The notes: generated from the letters alone by a model not told the origin. Positions 39,391 through 48,185 are shown, counted from the stretch's first letter. The stretch: 64,000 nucleotides of DNA from Pseudomonas sp. S35 (GCF_009866765.1 NZ_CP019431.1:1302001-1366000), one strand, 5' to 3'. Translations and numbers: made by a program.

Positions 39391-42300
39391 ATGCGCACCA
39401 TTCCTACAACCGTCCTCCCTGGCCAATCTCGCCCTGAACTTCAGTCGCCCCTGCCTCGGGAAGGGCATCAGCGCGAACCCATCCAAATCCATGATTCAAG
39501 CTCGCCACCCGCAGCCGTGCAGGTAAACCCTGGGCGCTCGCTGCAAAGGTCACTGTCTAGCTCTGAACAGAGCCTGGATGAAGCGAGAGAACGGCTTGGC
39601 AATACCCGCAACACGCAGAGCCTGATAACGGCCTTGGGGGCGGTGCAAAAGGCCGCGCTGGAAAACCCGAGCCTGAAGGTTGCAACCTTGTTGGACCGTC
39701 AGATGATGCCTGCCGATGCCCTTTCAACGTTTGGACGCGAAAATCGGCTTGAGCCTGCTTCGCAAGTGCCGGTGGCCTGGTTTCTAAGGGAGTCCGGCTT
39801 GAATGTTCCACACACCCCGGAACAACTGGCAGACCTGCTCTACGCGAGTTCAAACCCTCTGCCCGAGCCGCCTGAACGGGGCAACTACTGGGGCCTTTTG
39901 TCCATGCCGCTTGCGCTGGACGCAGAGCAAACGCGTCGGCTGCAGGCGATGGTCTCGCAGACCCTGGCCGAGGTTTCGCCTGGCAAGGGTTTGTTCGCGC
40001 TCTTCCAGGAGAAACACGTTGATTCAAGTCGACCCGCAGGCGTCGTGCAGCGGATTGAGCAGATGATTGAAAGTCCCGAAGTCCAAGCGTTGGGGAAAAA
40101 ACTCGAGGCGGCTTTCGACGGCGTAGCTACACCTTCCAGCGCCGCTCAATGGGCGATGGCAGCGATGGTGCTGGAGCTTGACCCGCACGCAGGCAGCCAA
40201 CGCGGGCAGGTGGCCGGGTATGACTTGCTGGCGCCGGCCAACTGGGGGGTAAGCCCGGCCGTGGTAGTGGAGCGATTGAGCCAGCACTTGGTGGCGCAGG
40301 GCAAAGTCACCTCCGCCTTGGCTCCTGCGGCGGCCTGGCTGCTGCTCGCGGGCGCGGCACCGACCTTTCTTGTGCCTGATATGCCCGCCAATCTGGTGGT
40401 GGGGTCACCCGCCTGGATGAGGCTCACGGCAGTGGTTGAGGCCAGCGAACACGCGATACCGGGTGTTGCCGCGTGCATTCCTTTTGGCGAGTGGATGACG
40501 CGTGAGAGCCATGGTCCGGTCTCGCTGACTCAGGCAATCGTCGAGCGTCACGCCCAGGAGCAGGCGCTGGTCGATTGGGGCATTGCCCAGGGCAGAGTCC
40601 CGGCCAATCCGCAGAGGGTGTATACGCCCGAACAGCTGGATGGGTTACGGACAGCCTTCAATGAAACCATGGCCGGGCTGCAAAAGGCGCAAAGTCAGTT
40701 GGCCGCGACGATGCCCACCCGAAGAGACATCGCGCTTGCCGAACTGAAAAAAGCCTATGGAGACGATGTTTCTTTTGAAGTCCCAAACATCAGCATCACC
40801 CACATTGATGCCAGCGAGAGTGAGCTGCACTCACTGCTGGACATTTACATGGCCGGCAAAATGGACCGTATCCCGCGAGGGGTGCGTCACGATTTTTCCC
40901 TGGGTAATCGGCATTACAGGGTCACGCCGCTGCCTGACGTTGGAAAAATCTTCGATGAGCAATTCGATGCATACGTGAGTGGCCTGAAGGCGAGTCTCAC
41001 GACATTGGTTGCGCATCAACTCTCGCAATTGCCGCTGAGCGACAGGCAAACCATCGCGTCCGGCCAGGTAGAGTTTTTTTCCTTGCGCAAGGCCAGTGAG
41101 GCCCAGGCCGAGGGGCTGGAGTCCGAAGCCGAAGCGCAGGCCGCCGTGGCGCGCTACGGTTTGTGGATGCGGGTCCTGACCCCAAGGGACAAGCGTGACA
41201 CTGGCCGGGCCTATGCCGACTTCAAGCATGCGTCCTATGAGTTGTTCCCGTTGCAGGGGCTCATTCGAAAGCGCGAGGACCTGCCCAGGAATCCGCCGAA
41301 TCCAGCGCCCCGAGCGGCGGATCCTGAGGGGTATGCAGCCCGTCAAGCCAAAGGGATCGGCGAATGGCTGGACTACGAGGCTTACCGTTCAGGCACTGCC
41401 CCGCGACCGAGCACGTACTCCCATGATTTATTGACCGAAAAACTCAATGCGCCGCACTTGCCCGAGGACCGAAAGGCGATGGACGACGCGGTTCCGACTG
41501 CCGACCATCCTCGCTTCGGCCAGATTGCTGAGGTCATGGCCAATCACCTGCTGTATGACCCAGCAGCGATGAAAGCGGCCGCACGCGGGTCGACGGCGGT
41601 GGAAGATGAGGAGGCGCAGATCAAGGCCGGACATGATTTTGTCACGGGTTTGATTCCGCTCAAAAACGCGATCGAGAATGCCGCCAACGGAAACGTCGGT
41701 GCTGCTGTGCGCGATTTTGCGCTGGATATCTTTGGTTTCGTCGTGCCAGTCGGCAAGGGGCTGGGTTCGGCGGCGAAGGTGGCTGGCAAATTGACTGAGC
41801 GGCTTGGAACGCGAGCGTTCAAGGCGTCTGACATCCTGTTCCGGGCCACCCTCAGCGGTCTGAACCCGGTGGAAGGTCTAGGGGGCTTGGGGCTGCGGGC
41901 CACCCAAGGCATCAAAACGCTCTGGCAGGCCGGTCACAGGGAACTGAAATGGCTGCAGGGGCAGGGTTTCAATCTCAACGCCTACGCAAAAATGTCGGGT
42001 GTTGTCGAAGGTGAGATGGGTTTGGCGAGTGCATCGACGCAGGGATTGAAGGTTATTGCCAAGCGTCATCGGGGCAAGTGGCATGCCTACGATGTCACTA
42101 CTCGCACGGCCTATGGCCCGGCGCTCAAGGATTTTCGCCCTGTCAGCCCACCCGCAGTTGCGCCGGGTGCCGTTGATAATGTGCACTTCGACAAGTATGC
42201 GGTCAGTAAAGCGAAGTTGGCGGGGTTGACGCCTGACAGCCAGGGTATCTACCGAGGGGAGGACGGCGCACAGTACATTCGCAACGCGGACGGCTCGGGG

Positions 42301-43626
42301 AAAACCTCGGTTTATAAAGTTCGCGAGGTGTCGCAGGCCGGCAGCCCGGGGAGTGTGCAGGCGCGGCTGATTAACCCGAAGACCAACCGGCCAACCGAGT
42401 TCCTGTTCGGCAACGGTGGCAACGAACAGTGGCGTCGCTTGGGGTTACGGGGCGGAGACAGCATTGCGTCACAGGACTACAAGCTGGTTGAACTGCCGAT
42501 GGACGAGGTTGAGCAAGTGGTGAGGAGGGATGGGCAAATAACCTTTCTCGCTAACTTTACGACTGAAGTCAGGTTTGATGCCGAACTGGGCGCTTGGCGT
42601 AAAATTGGCCGGGGCGATGCGCTGGGTGATGTTTTCTGGCGAGCCGGGCCTTACGACTGGCGCGCCGGGCCGTTACAGGAATACTTGAAAGTCAAAGACA
42701 CATTGCCTTCGCCCAGCAGTATCAGAACCGTGCGCGTTGCAGCGCTGCCTATTCCCCAGGCGGCCACCGCCATCCCCAAGGAGATCAATTACATCTGGGC
42801 GGGCGGCAGCATGCCGGATGATCGGCTCGCCACTGTTCTGAGTAACGCAGAAAAGACCTCTGCTTATAAAACCATTGTGCATATCGATGCGGACACTCCG
42901 CAGGTGTTTGAGCAGATAAAAGCGCAACTTCAGGGCAAAGGCCGCAACCTGGACGTGCGTAACTTGAACGATGATGCCTTTTTCAAAGCCTTCAAGGCAT
43001 CGGATTCCGGCGAGGTTTATCAGTTCTTCCGCCAAGGCGCGGGGCAAAACTACGCGGCGGCCAGTGATGCATTACGTTACCCGCTGATCAACCACCGGGG
43101 CGGTATTTACCTGGACAGTGATGACGTGGTCACGGCCAATATCGGTGAGGTGGAGCTCAAGGCGACGGGTAATCAGGTGTTATTGAACTCGCATGTTTCC
43201 TATGCAGACACCGATTTTATTGGCTACAACACCAGTGTGTTTGCAAGTCATCCCAATAATCCTGTGCTGCGCGATATCAGCGATGAGCTGTACCGTCGTT
43301 TCAAAGGCAATCAGCAATGGCTCGAAGGTAATCGCCCTTACTTGAAGGGAACCCCTACCGCCGAGCAGATAAAGACGTTCAATGAGTACCAGACCAGGAT
43401 TTTTGAAGTCACGGGGCCGACCTTGTTCAACGACGTGCTGAAGAAAACCATGGGCAGCGCCTATGACTTGAGTTGGGCGGCAACGGATCCGTCGCTCGCG
43501 GGTATCAAGCTGTCTTCTTCAGACGCCACAGCCTTTGCCGAGGCTTACAACTATTACTTGCCCTTCAACAGCAAGTTTGCGGTAGAGATCGGTTCGCAAA
43601 CCAGCATGGCCAGGGCAGTAGATTGA
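39391..43626 (+). CDS. large toxin-like protein with C-terminal TcdA/TcdB-type glycosyltransferase domain
   Basis: A 1411-residue protein; ATG 39391 has GAGGGG 6 bases upstream. No classical signal peptide; the first ~60 residues are Ser/Pro/Gln-rich, as in secreted effectors. A hydrophobic Gly/Ala/Val stretch lies at ~760-800 (DFALDIFGFVVPVGKGLG). Residues ~1130-1410 form a GT-A fold like clostridial large toxins: Trp1136 (NYIWAGG), Asp1226 and Arg1229 (AAASDALR), Tyr1240 and Asp1242-x-Asp1244 (YLDSDD). These spacings equal TcdB Asp270, Arg273, Tyr284, Asp286 and Asp288. It probably transfers a sugar from a UDP-sugar to a host or competitor protein. No cysteine-protease or repeat domain is evident, and no immunity or secretion gene adjoins. 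Confidence 0.85.
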   Translation: MRTIPTTVLPGQSRPELQSPLPREGHQREPIQIHDSSSPPAAVQVNPGRSLQRSLSSSEQSLDEARERLGNTRNTQSLITALGAVQKAALENPSLKVATLLDRQMMPADALSTFGRENRLEPASQVPVAWFLRESGLNVPHTPEQLADLLYASSNPLPEPPERGNYWGLLSMPLALDAEQTRRLQAMVSQTLAEVSPGKGLFALFQEKHVDSSRPAGVVQRIEQMIESPEVQALGKKLEAAFDGVATPSSAAQWAMAAMVLELDPHAGSQRGQVAGYDLLAPANWGVSPAVVVERLSQHLVAQGKVTSALAPAAAWLLLAGAAPTFLVPDMPANLVVGSPAWMRLTAVVEASEHAIPGVAACIPFGEWMTRESHGPVSLTQAIVERHAQEQALVDWGIAQGRVPANPQRVYTPEQLDGLRTAFNETMAGLQKAQSQLAATMPTRRDIALAELKKAYGDDVSFEVPNISITHIDASESELHSLLDIYMAGKMDRIPRGVRHDFSLGNRHYRVTPLPDVGKIFDEQFDAYVSGLKASLTTLVAHQLSQLPLSDRQTIASGQVEFFSLRKASEAQAEGLESEAEAQAAVARYGLWMRVLTPRDKRDTGRAYADFKHASYELFPLQGLIRKREDLPRNPPNPAPRAADPEGYAARQAKGIGEWLDYEAYRSGTAPRPSTYSHDLLTEKLNAPHLPEDRKAMDDAVPTADHPRFGQIAEVMANHLLYDPAAMKAAARGSTAVEDEEAQIKAGHDFVTGLIPLKNAIENAANGNVGAAVRDFALDIFGFVVPVGKGLGSAAKVAGKLTERLGTRAFKASDILFRATLSGLNPVEGLGGLGLRATQGIKTLWQAGHRELKWLQGQGFNLNAYAKMSGVVEGEMGLASASTQGLKVIAKRHRGKWHAYDVTTRTAYGPALKDFRPVSPPAVAPGAVDNVHFDKYAVSKAKLAGLTPDSQGIYRGEDGAQYIRNADGSGKTSVYKVREVSQAGSPGSVQARLINPKTNRPTEFLFGNGGNEQWRRLGLRGGDSIASQDYKLVELPMDEVEQVVRRDGQITFLANFTTEVRFDAELGAWRKIGRGDALGDVFWRAGPYDWRAGPLQEYLKVKDTLPSPSSIRTVRVAALPIPQAATAIPKEINYIWAGGSMPDDRLATVLSNAEKTSAYKTIVHIDADTPQVFEQIKAQLQGKGRNLDVRNLNDDAFFKAFKASDSGEVYQFFRQGAGQNYAAASDALRYPLINHRGGIYLDSDDVVTANIGEVELKATGNQVLLNSHVSYADTDFIGYNTSVFASHPNNPVLRDISDELYRRFKGNQQWLEGNRPYLKGTPTAEQIKTFNEYQTRIFEVTGPTLFNDVLKKTMGSAYDLSWAATDPSLAGIKLSSSDATAFAEAYNYYLPFNSKFAVEIGSQTSMARAVD

Positions 43627-43846
43627 GGTAGCCGTGACGGCAGGAAAAAACGGGCGCTCGGCTACAGCTTTCTCTTGAATGGTCGATATCCTCTACAGAG
43701 CTTGACCGATTGCATAGGTTTTTACCGACCAACGGTCAAGCCCCATCTCATAATCAGTGATGGCATTTTGCCTTGTTTGCGGCATCATGGCTGTGCTTCG
43801 TTGTGCCAGGGCTGGCCGCTCTTTTTCCATTTTTTGCGGATATCCC
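43627..43846 (+). other. toxin-cupredoxin intergenic region with two inverted repeats
   Basis: 220 bases without a gene. GTAGCCG (43628-43634) pairs with CGGCTAC (43659-43665) directly after the toxin stop. CTTGACCG (43701-43708) pairs with CGGTCAAG (43733-43740), 24 bases apart; the latter is a candidate operator for the following operon. No T-run follows either stem. Confidence 0.45.
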
Positions 43847-44530
43847 ATGGCTCGAATGACTGACTTCTTATCCCGTGTAGCGCTGGTGCTGGCAGTGGCA
43901 TGCCCCGCGTCGGCGGCCACGCTTGAGGTCTCGATGCGCCAGGCCGATGGCAGCCCGGTTGCCGATGGAGTCGTGACCCTCCAGGGCCCGGCAGGCGCGC
44001 CTGCCGGTGTGCTCAAGGCCAATATGGACCAACGTGGCCAGCGTTTTGCCCCACATGTGCTGGCGGTCCATACCGGCACCCAGGTGCGTTTCCCCAACAG
44101 CGATAACATCCGGCACCAGGTGTATTCCTTCTCCGCGGCCAAACGCTTCGAACTGCGCCTGTATGAAGGCACGCCCAGCGAGCCGCTGCTGTTCGACAAG
44201 CCCGGCGTGGTGGTCTTGGGCTGCAATATCCATGACTGGATGCTCGGCTATATCTACGTCACCGACGATCCGCACTTTGGCGTCAGCGATGCCCAGGGCC
44301 TGGTGCGCCTGGAGCAACTGCCTCCCGGCGATTACCACGCCACCCTGTGGCATCCGCAAGTGGCGAATATGCAGCCCTTGGATGGCGGCACCCTGCATGT
44401 TCCCGCCGCCGGCCTGAGCCACCGCGTGGTGCTGGCCCTTGAGCCCGCGTCCGAAGATCTTCCACCCACACCGACGCCAAGTGCCTTTGGCGATGCCTTC
44501 AACCGAGCTGCCCGTGAACCTGCGCAGTAG
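43847..44530 (+). CDS. exported cupredoxin-like protein (methylamine-utilisation-protein-like)
   Basis: A 227-residue protein with an N-terminal signal peptide (FLSRVALVLAVACPASA). A cupredoxin fold covers residues ~24-140, with type 1 copper ligands recognisable as His90 (IRHQVYS), Cys126, His129 and Met132 (GCNIHDWM). A C-terminal carboxypeptidase-regulatory-like beta domain follows (LPPGDYHATLWHPQV). Such proteins are often labelled methylamine utilisation protein without evidence for that role. Its end overlaps the following EAL gene by ~38 bases, so the two are coupled. Periplasmic copper or electron sensing upstream of the EAL protein is an inference. The start could also be ATG 43856. 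Confidence 0.78.
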   Translation: MARMTDFLSRVALVLAVACPASAATLEVSMRQADGSPVADGVVTLQGPAGAPAGVLKANMDQRGQRFAPHVLAVHTGTQVRFPNSDNIRHQVYSFSAAKRFELRLYEGTPSEPLLFDKPGVVVLGCNIHDWMLGYIYVTDDPHFGVSDAQGLVRLEQLPPGDYHATLWHPQVANMQPLDGGTLHVPAAGLSHRVVLALEPASEDLPPTPTPSAFGDAFNRAAREPAQ

Positions 44531-46862
44531 TTTCCAGGCGCGGGTCGCCAGCGTTCTGATCCTGCTGCTGCTGGTGGTGATCGGTGCGCTGTACTTCAGC
44601 GTCAAGGCCGCCACCAGCTCGGCGGTGCGCAGCCAGGCGCTGGCCCAGTTGGACGTGGGCGCGCGGGTGTTCGAGCGCTTGCTGGACGCACGCGGCCGGC
44701 GCCTCGCCGACGGCGTGCAATTGCTGGCGGCCGACTTCGGTTTTCGTGATGCGGTGGCCAGTGGCGATTCGGCGACGATGCGCTCGGTGCTGCTCAACCA
44801 CGGCAAGCGCATCAACGCCAGCGACATGATCCTGCTGGGCATGGACGGCAAAGTCCTGGCCAGCACCCTGAGCGAAGTGCCCGAAGGTTCGACCTTCCAT
44901 TATGACCAATCGCTGCGCGAAGCCCGGCGCAATCGCCAGGCCATGCTGATCGTGCCGCTGCAAGGCAAGCCGCACCTGCTGGTGGAGGCCTCGGTGCTGG
45001 CGCCGTTGCCGATTGCGCGGGTGGTGATGGGCTTCAGCATGGACGGTGCGTTCGCCGATGAGTTGCGTTCGTTGAGCAACCTCGAAGTGTCGTTCCTGGC
45101 GATTGATAAAGACCAGCCCGGCGAGTTGGTCACCACCCAGCCCCAGGCGCTGCGCGGGAGTATCCTGAGCCTGATGCAGGGCGATTCGACGCGCCGTGGC
45201 GTGTCCACCACCGATCATCTGGAACAGAGCTTCCTCAGCCAGTCGCTGGTCTTGGCCAGTGATGAAAACGGCAAGGTCCTGGCCTTGCTGCAAAGCCCGC
45301 TGGATGCGGCGATGCAGGCCTTTGTGCCGTTGGATGAAAAGATCCTCGGTATCGCATTGATCGCATTGCTGGCCTCGTTGATCGGTGCCTTGTTACTGGC
45401 GCGCACCGTGTCGCGCCCGGTGCAGGCGCTGGCCCTGGCGGCCGAACGCATTGGCCAGGGCGATTATCAGACGCCGGTGGCCCTGGCCCGCAGCGACGAA
45501 CTGGGCTTGCTGGCCCATGCGGTCAACTCCATGCAAAGCGGGATCGCCGAGCGCGAACAGCAGCTTGCCCACAACGCCCTGCATGATCGGCTCACCGGCC
45601 TGCCGAACCGCGCACTGGCCATGGAGCGCCTGGGCAGCGCCATTGCGTTGAATCGGCCGGTCGCGCTGATTTACCTGGGCATCGACAACTTGCGCGCCGC
45701 CAGCGAAACTGCCGGGCCGGATGCGGTGGACCAATTGCTGCTGGCCGTCAGTCGTCGCCTGGAGGCGGTGTTGCGTCCCGGCGATACCCTGGCGCACTTG
45801 ATTGCCGACGAGTTCCTGCTCCTGCTCGAAGGTGCCGGCAGCGACGAGGCGGTGGGCATGGCCGACAAGCTCCAGCAACTGTTGCTGCGCCCCCAGCGCA
45901 TCAACGGCCATGACCTGGCGCTGGACTGCCGCCTGGGCATCGCGGCATTCCCGGCCGATGGCGAAAGCCCGCACACCTTGCTCGAGCGCGCAGCCATCGC
46001 CATGAAAGACGCCGCGCAAATGCCCGGCCGCCTGCAAATCTACGAGCAGGGCCGCGACCTCGCGCACCGCCGCCAGATCACCCTGATCCGCGACCTGCGC
46101 CACGCGCCCAACCAGGGCCAACTGCTGCTGCATTACCAGCCCAAGCTGGACATTCGCCAAGGCCATGTGCGCCAGGCCGAAGCCTTGCTGCGCTGGCAGC
46201 ACCCGCAGTTCGGCATGGTCTCGCCGGCGGAGTTCATCCCCCTGGCCGAACGCTCGGGCAGCATCCAGTTGTTGACCCATTGGGTGATCGAGGAAGGCAT
46301 TCGTCAGTTGTGTGAATGGAACCGCCGTGGCCTGTACCTGCAGCTGTCGTTGAACATCTCGGCAGACGACTTGCTCGGCGATGAGCTGGCTCACCGCGTC
46401 TCGGCGTTGTTGCGGCGCTATAACTTGCCGGCGGAGCAGTTGGTGTTTGAAATCACCGAGAGCGCGGTGATGCGCGAGCCGGAAAAAGCCCTCAAAGTCC
46501 TGCACCTGCTGCGCGATTGCGGCATCAGCCTGTCGGTGGATGACTTCGGCACCGGCTACTCGTCCCTCGCGCACCTCAAGCGCTTGCCGGTGCAAGAGTT
46601 GAAGATCGACCAATCCTTTGTGCGCAACCTCGATGAAACCAGTGAAGACGCAGTGATCGTGCGTTCCACCATCGAGATGAGCCACAACCTGGGCCTCAAA
46701 GTGGTCGCCGAGGGCGTTGAATACGCCCACAGCCTGCGTCTTCTGGAACGCTGGCAGTGCGATACGGCCCAGGGTTATCTGATCAGCCGGCCCTTGAGCG
46801 CCGATGCTTTCGAAGCCTGGGTGGCCTTGCCCCTCAGTGCGCAAACTTCCCTGGTTCATTGA
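44493..46862 (+). CDS. membrane EAL phosphodiesterase with degenerate GGDEF domain (second copy)
   Basis: A 789-residue paralogue of the protein at 36847-39237, with the same layout: helix, periplasmic sensor (ARVFERLLDARGRRLADGVQLL), helix, HAMP, GGDEF-like, EAL. The GGDEF position reads IADEF (437-441), so cyclase activity is lost. The EAL motif (Glu563, EALLRW) and the other catalytic signatures (LNIS, DDFGTGYSS, LKIDQSF, AEGVE) are intact. The start is uncertain: ATG 44493 lies inside the cupredoxin gene and GTG 44514 is an alternative. It is the second gene of a four-gene unit and ends directly at the DUF3034 start, so its periplasmic domain may read a signal from the neighbours. Confidence 0.88.
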   Translation: MPSTELPVNLRSSFQARVASVLILLLLVVIGALYFSVKAATSSAVRSQALAQLDVGARVFERLLDARGRRLADGVQLLAADFGFRDAVASGDSATMRSVLLNHGKRINASDMILLGMDGKVLASTLSEVPEGSTFHYDQSLREARRNRQAMLIVPLQGKPHLLVEASVLAPLPIARVVMGFSMDGAFADELRSLSNLEVSFLAIDKDQPGELVTTQPQALRGSILSLMQGDSTRRGVSTTDHLEQSFLSQSLVLASDENGKVLALLQSPLDAAMQAFVPLDEKILGIALIALLASLIGALLLARTVSRPVQALALAAERIGQGDYQTPVALARSDELGLLAHAVNSMQSGIAEREQQLAHNALHDRLTGLPNRALAMERLGSAIALNRPVALIYLGIDNLRAASETAGPDAVDQLLLAVSRRLEAVLRPGDTLAHLIADEFLLLLEGAGSDEAVGMADKLQQLLLRPQRINGHDLALDCRLGIAAFPADGESPHTLLERAAIAMKDAAQMPGRLQIYEQGRDLAHRRQITLIRDLRHAPNQGQLLLHYQPKLDIRQGHVRQAEALLRWQHPQFGMVSPAEFIPLAERSGSIQLLTHWVIEEGIRQLCEWNRRGLYLQLSLNISADDLLGDELAHRVSALLRRYNLPAEQLVFEITESAVMREPEKALKVLHLLRDCGISLSVDDFGTGYSSLAHLKRLPVQELKIDQSFVRNLDETSEDAVIVRSTIEMSHNLGLKVVAEGVEYAHSLRLLERWQCDTAQGYLISRPLSADAFEAWVALPLSAQTSLVH

Positions 46863-47729
46863 GTGGCTGACGTGCGTCTTTCTCTAGTGATCGGCTGCCT
46901 GGCCGCCCTGACGGTGCAAACCACCCTGGCCGATAACGGTCGCCTGATCGCCACCGGCGGTGCCAGCAGCATCGAGGGCACGGCCGGCGGTGGGATTACG
47001 CCGTGGGCGGTGTTGACCGGCTACGGCGAACAGCACGAGTGGGGTGCCACGGCGTTCGCCACCACGGTCAACCTGCCGGATTATCGGCTGGACGTGGCCG
47101 GGTTGGCGCTGGCCTATGACAACCGGGTCGAAGTGTCTTTCGCCCGCCAGCGCTTTGACCTCGGCAGCCTGGTGCATAAGCTCAACCTGCCCGAAGACAA
47201 CCTCGGCCAGGATGTACTGGGCGTGAAGGTTCGCCTGTTCGGTGACGTGATTTACGACCGCTTGCCGCAGGTGTCCCTCGGCCTGGAATATAAGCACCAG
47301 ACCAATTTCGATATCCCCAGCCTGGTCGGCGCCAAGCGCGACAGCGATGTGGAGGGCTACCTCGCCGCCAGCCGCTTGTTCATGGGCGCCGCGTTTGGCT
47401 ACAACGTGCTGGTCAACGCCAGCCTGCGCTACAGCCGCGCCAACGAAACCGGCCTGCTCGGCTTTGGCGGCGACCGTCGCGACAGCCGCAGCCTGCTCAA
47501 GGAAGGCTCGCTGGCGCTGCTGTTAAACCCGCGCTGGGCGGTGGGCGTGGAGTACCGCGAGAAACCCGACAACCTGTCGTTCGCCGGCGAAAGCGACTGG
47601 GCCGATGTGTTTGTCGGCTACTTTCCCAATAAACACCTGTCGTTTGTGCTGGCCTACGCCCGCCTCGGCGAAATCGCGACCTTGGATAACCAGAACGGCA
47701 CCTACCTGTCGGTGCAGGGGAGTTTCTGA
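46863..47729 (+). CDS. DUF3034 family exported beta-barrel-like protein
   Basis: A 288-residue protein. The N-terminus is a signal peptide (RLSLVIGCLAALTVQTTLA), better framed by the GTG at 46872 than by GTG 46863. The mature part alternates hydrophobic and polar residues (YRLDVAGLALAYDNRVEVSFARQRFDLG; LSFVLAYARLGEIATLD) and ends in Phe, as outer-membrane barrels do. It matches the DUF3034 family, of unknown function. It abuts the EAL gene and shares one base with the haemoglobin gene (TGATG). Confidence 0.8.
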   Translation: MADVRLSLVIGCLAALTVQTTLADNGRLIATGGASSIEGTAGGGITPWAVLTGYGEQHEWGATAFATTVNLPDYRLDVAGLALAYDNRVEVSFARQRFDLGSLVHKLNLPEDNLGQDVLGVKVRLFGDVIYDRLPQVSLGLEYKHQTNFDIPSLVGAKRDSDVEGYLAASRLFMGAAFGYNVLVNASLRYSRANETGLLGFGGDRRDSRSLLKEGSLALLLNPRWAVGVEYREKPDNLSFAGESDWADVFVGYFPNKHLSFVLAYARLGEIATLDNQNGTYLSVQGSF

Positions 47730-48148
47730 TGCGCTTTCTACCCATCGCCCTGGTGCTGCTGCTCAGCGCCTGCGCCCAGCAACCGCCCAAGGACGACAGC
47801 CTGTACCGCGACCTCGGCGCCATGCCCGGCATCACGCGGATTGTCGAAGGCATGCTGCTCAACATTGCCCGCGATGAGCGCATTGTCGAACGCTTCCGGC
47901 GCATCGATATCCAGCGCTTGCGCAACAAGTTGATCGAACAGTTCTGCGTCGAGGCAGGCGGGCCGTGCACCTACACCGGTGACAGCATGGCCGAGAGTCA
48001 CAAGGGCCAGAACGTGAGCCGCAGTGACTTTAATGCGTTGGTGGAGGATTTGATCAAGGCGATGGACCGCGAGGGCATTGCGGTAGCGGTGCAAAATCGA
48101 TTGATTGCCCGGCTGGCTGCGATGCGTGGAGAAGTGATCGAGCACTAG
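47729..48148 (+). CDS. group 1 truncated haemoglobin, lipoprotein form
   Basis: A 139-residue protein with lipoprotein signal (RFLPIALVLLLSAC, lipid at Cys15) followed by a truncated-haemoglobin domain. The proximal haem ligand is His91 in YTGDSMAESHKG, the conserved motif of group 1. SLYRDLGAMPGITRIVEGML matches the A/B helices. Most truncated haemoglobins are cytoplasmic; an exported, lipid-anchored form suggests O2, NO or peroxide chemistry outside the inner membrane. It is the last gene of the cupredoxin-EAL-DUF3034 unit and is followed by a terminator. Confidence 0.85.
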   Translation: MRFLPIALVLLLSACAQQPPKDDSLYRDLGAMPGITRIVEGMLLNIARDERIVERFRRIDIQRLRNKLIEQFCVEAGGPCTYTGDSMAESHKGQNVSRSDFNALVEDLIKAMDREGIAVAVQNRLIARLAAMRGEVIEH

Positions 48149-48185
48149 TCTGCTGAACACCACATTCAGTCCTGCATCACACATG

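Noticed and set aside
43679..43846. Upstream in-frame starts for the cupredoxin gene (from 43757)
   Set aside because: They would bury the signal peptide; ATG 43847 or 43856 gives a normal export signal.
43627..43846. Immunity gene for the TcdB-like protein
   Set aside because: There is no credible frame with a start and ribosome-binding site in the gap, and the adjacent genes belong to other families.
36847..46862. Active diguanylate cyclase domains
   Set aside because: The GGDEF sites read TGSEF and IADEF; both lack the Gly-Gly needed for catalysis.
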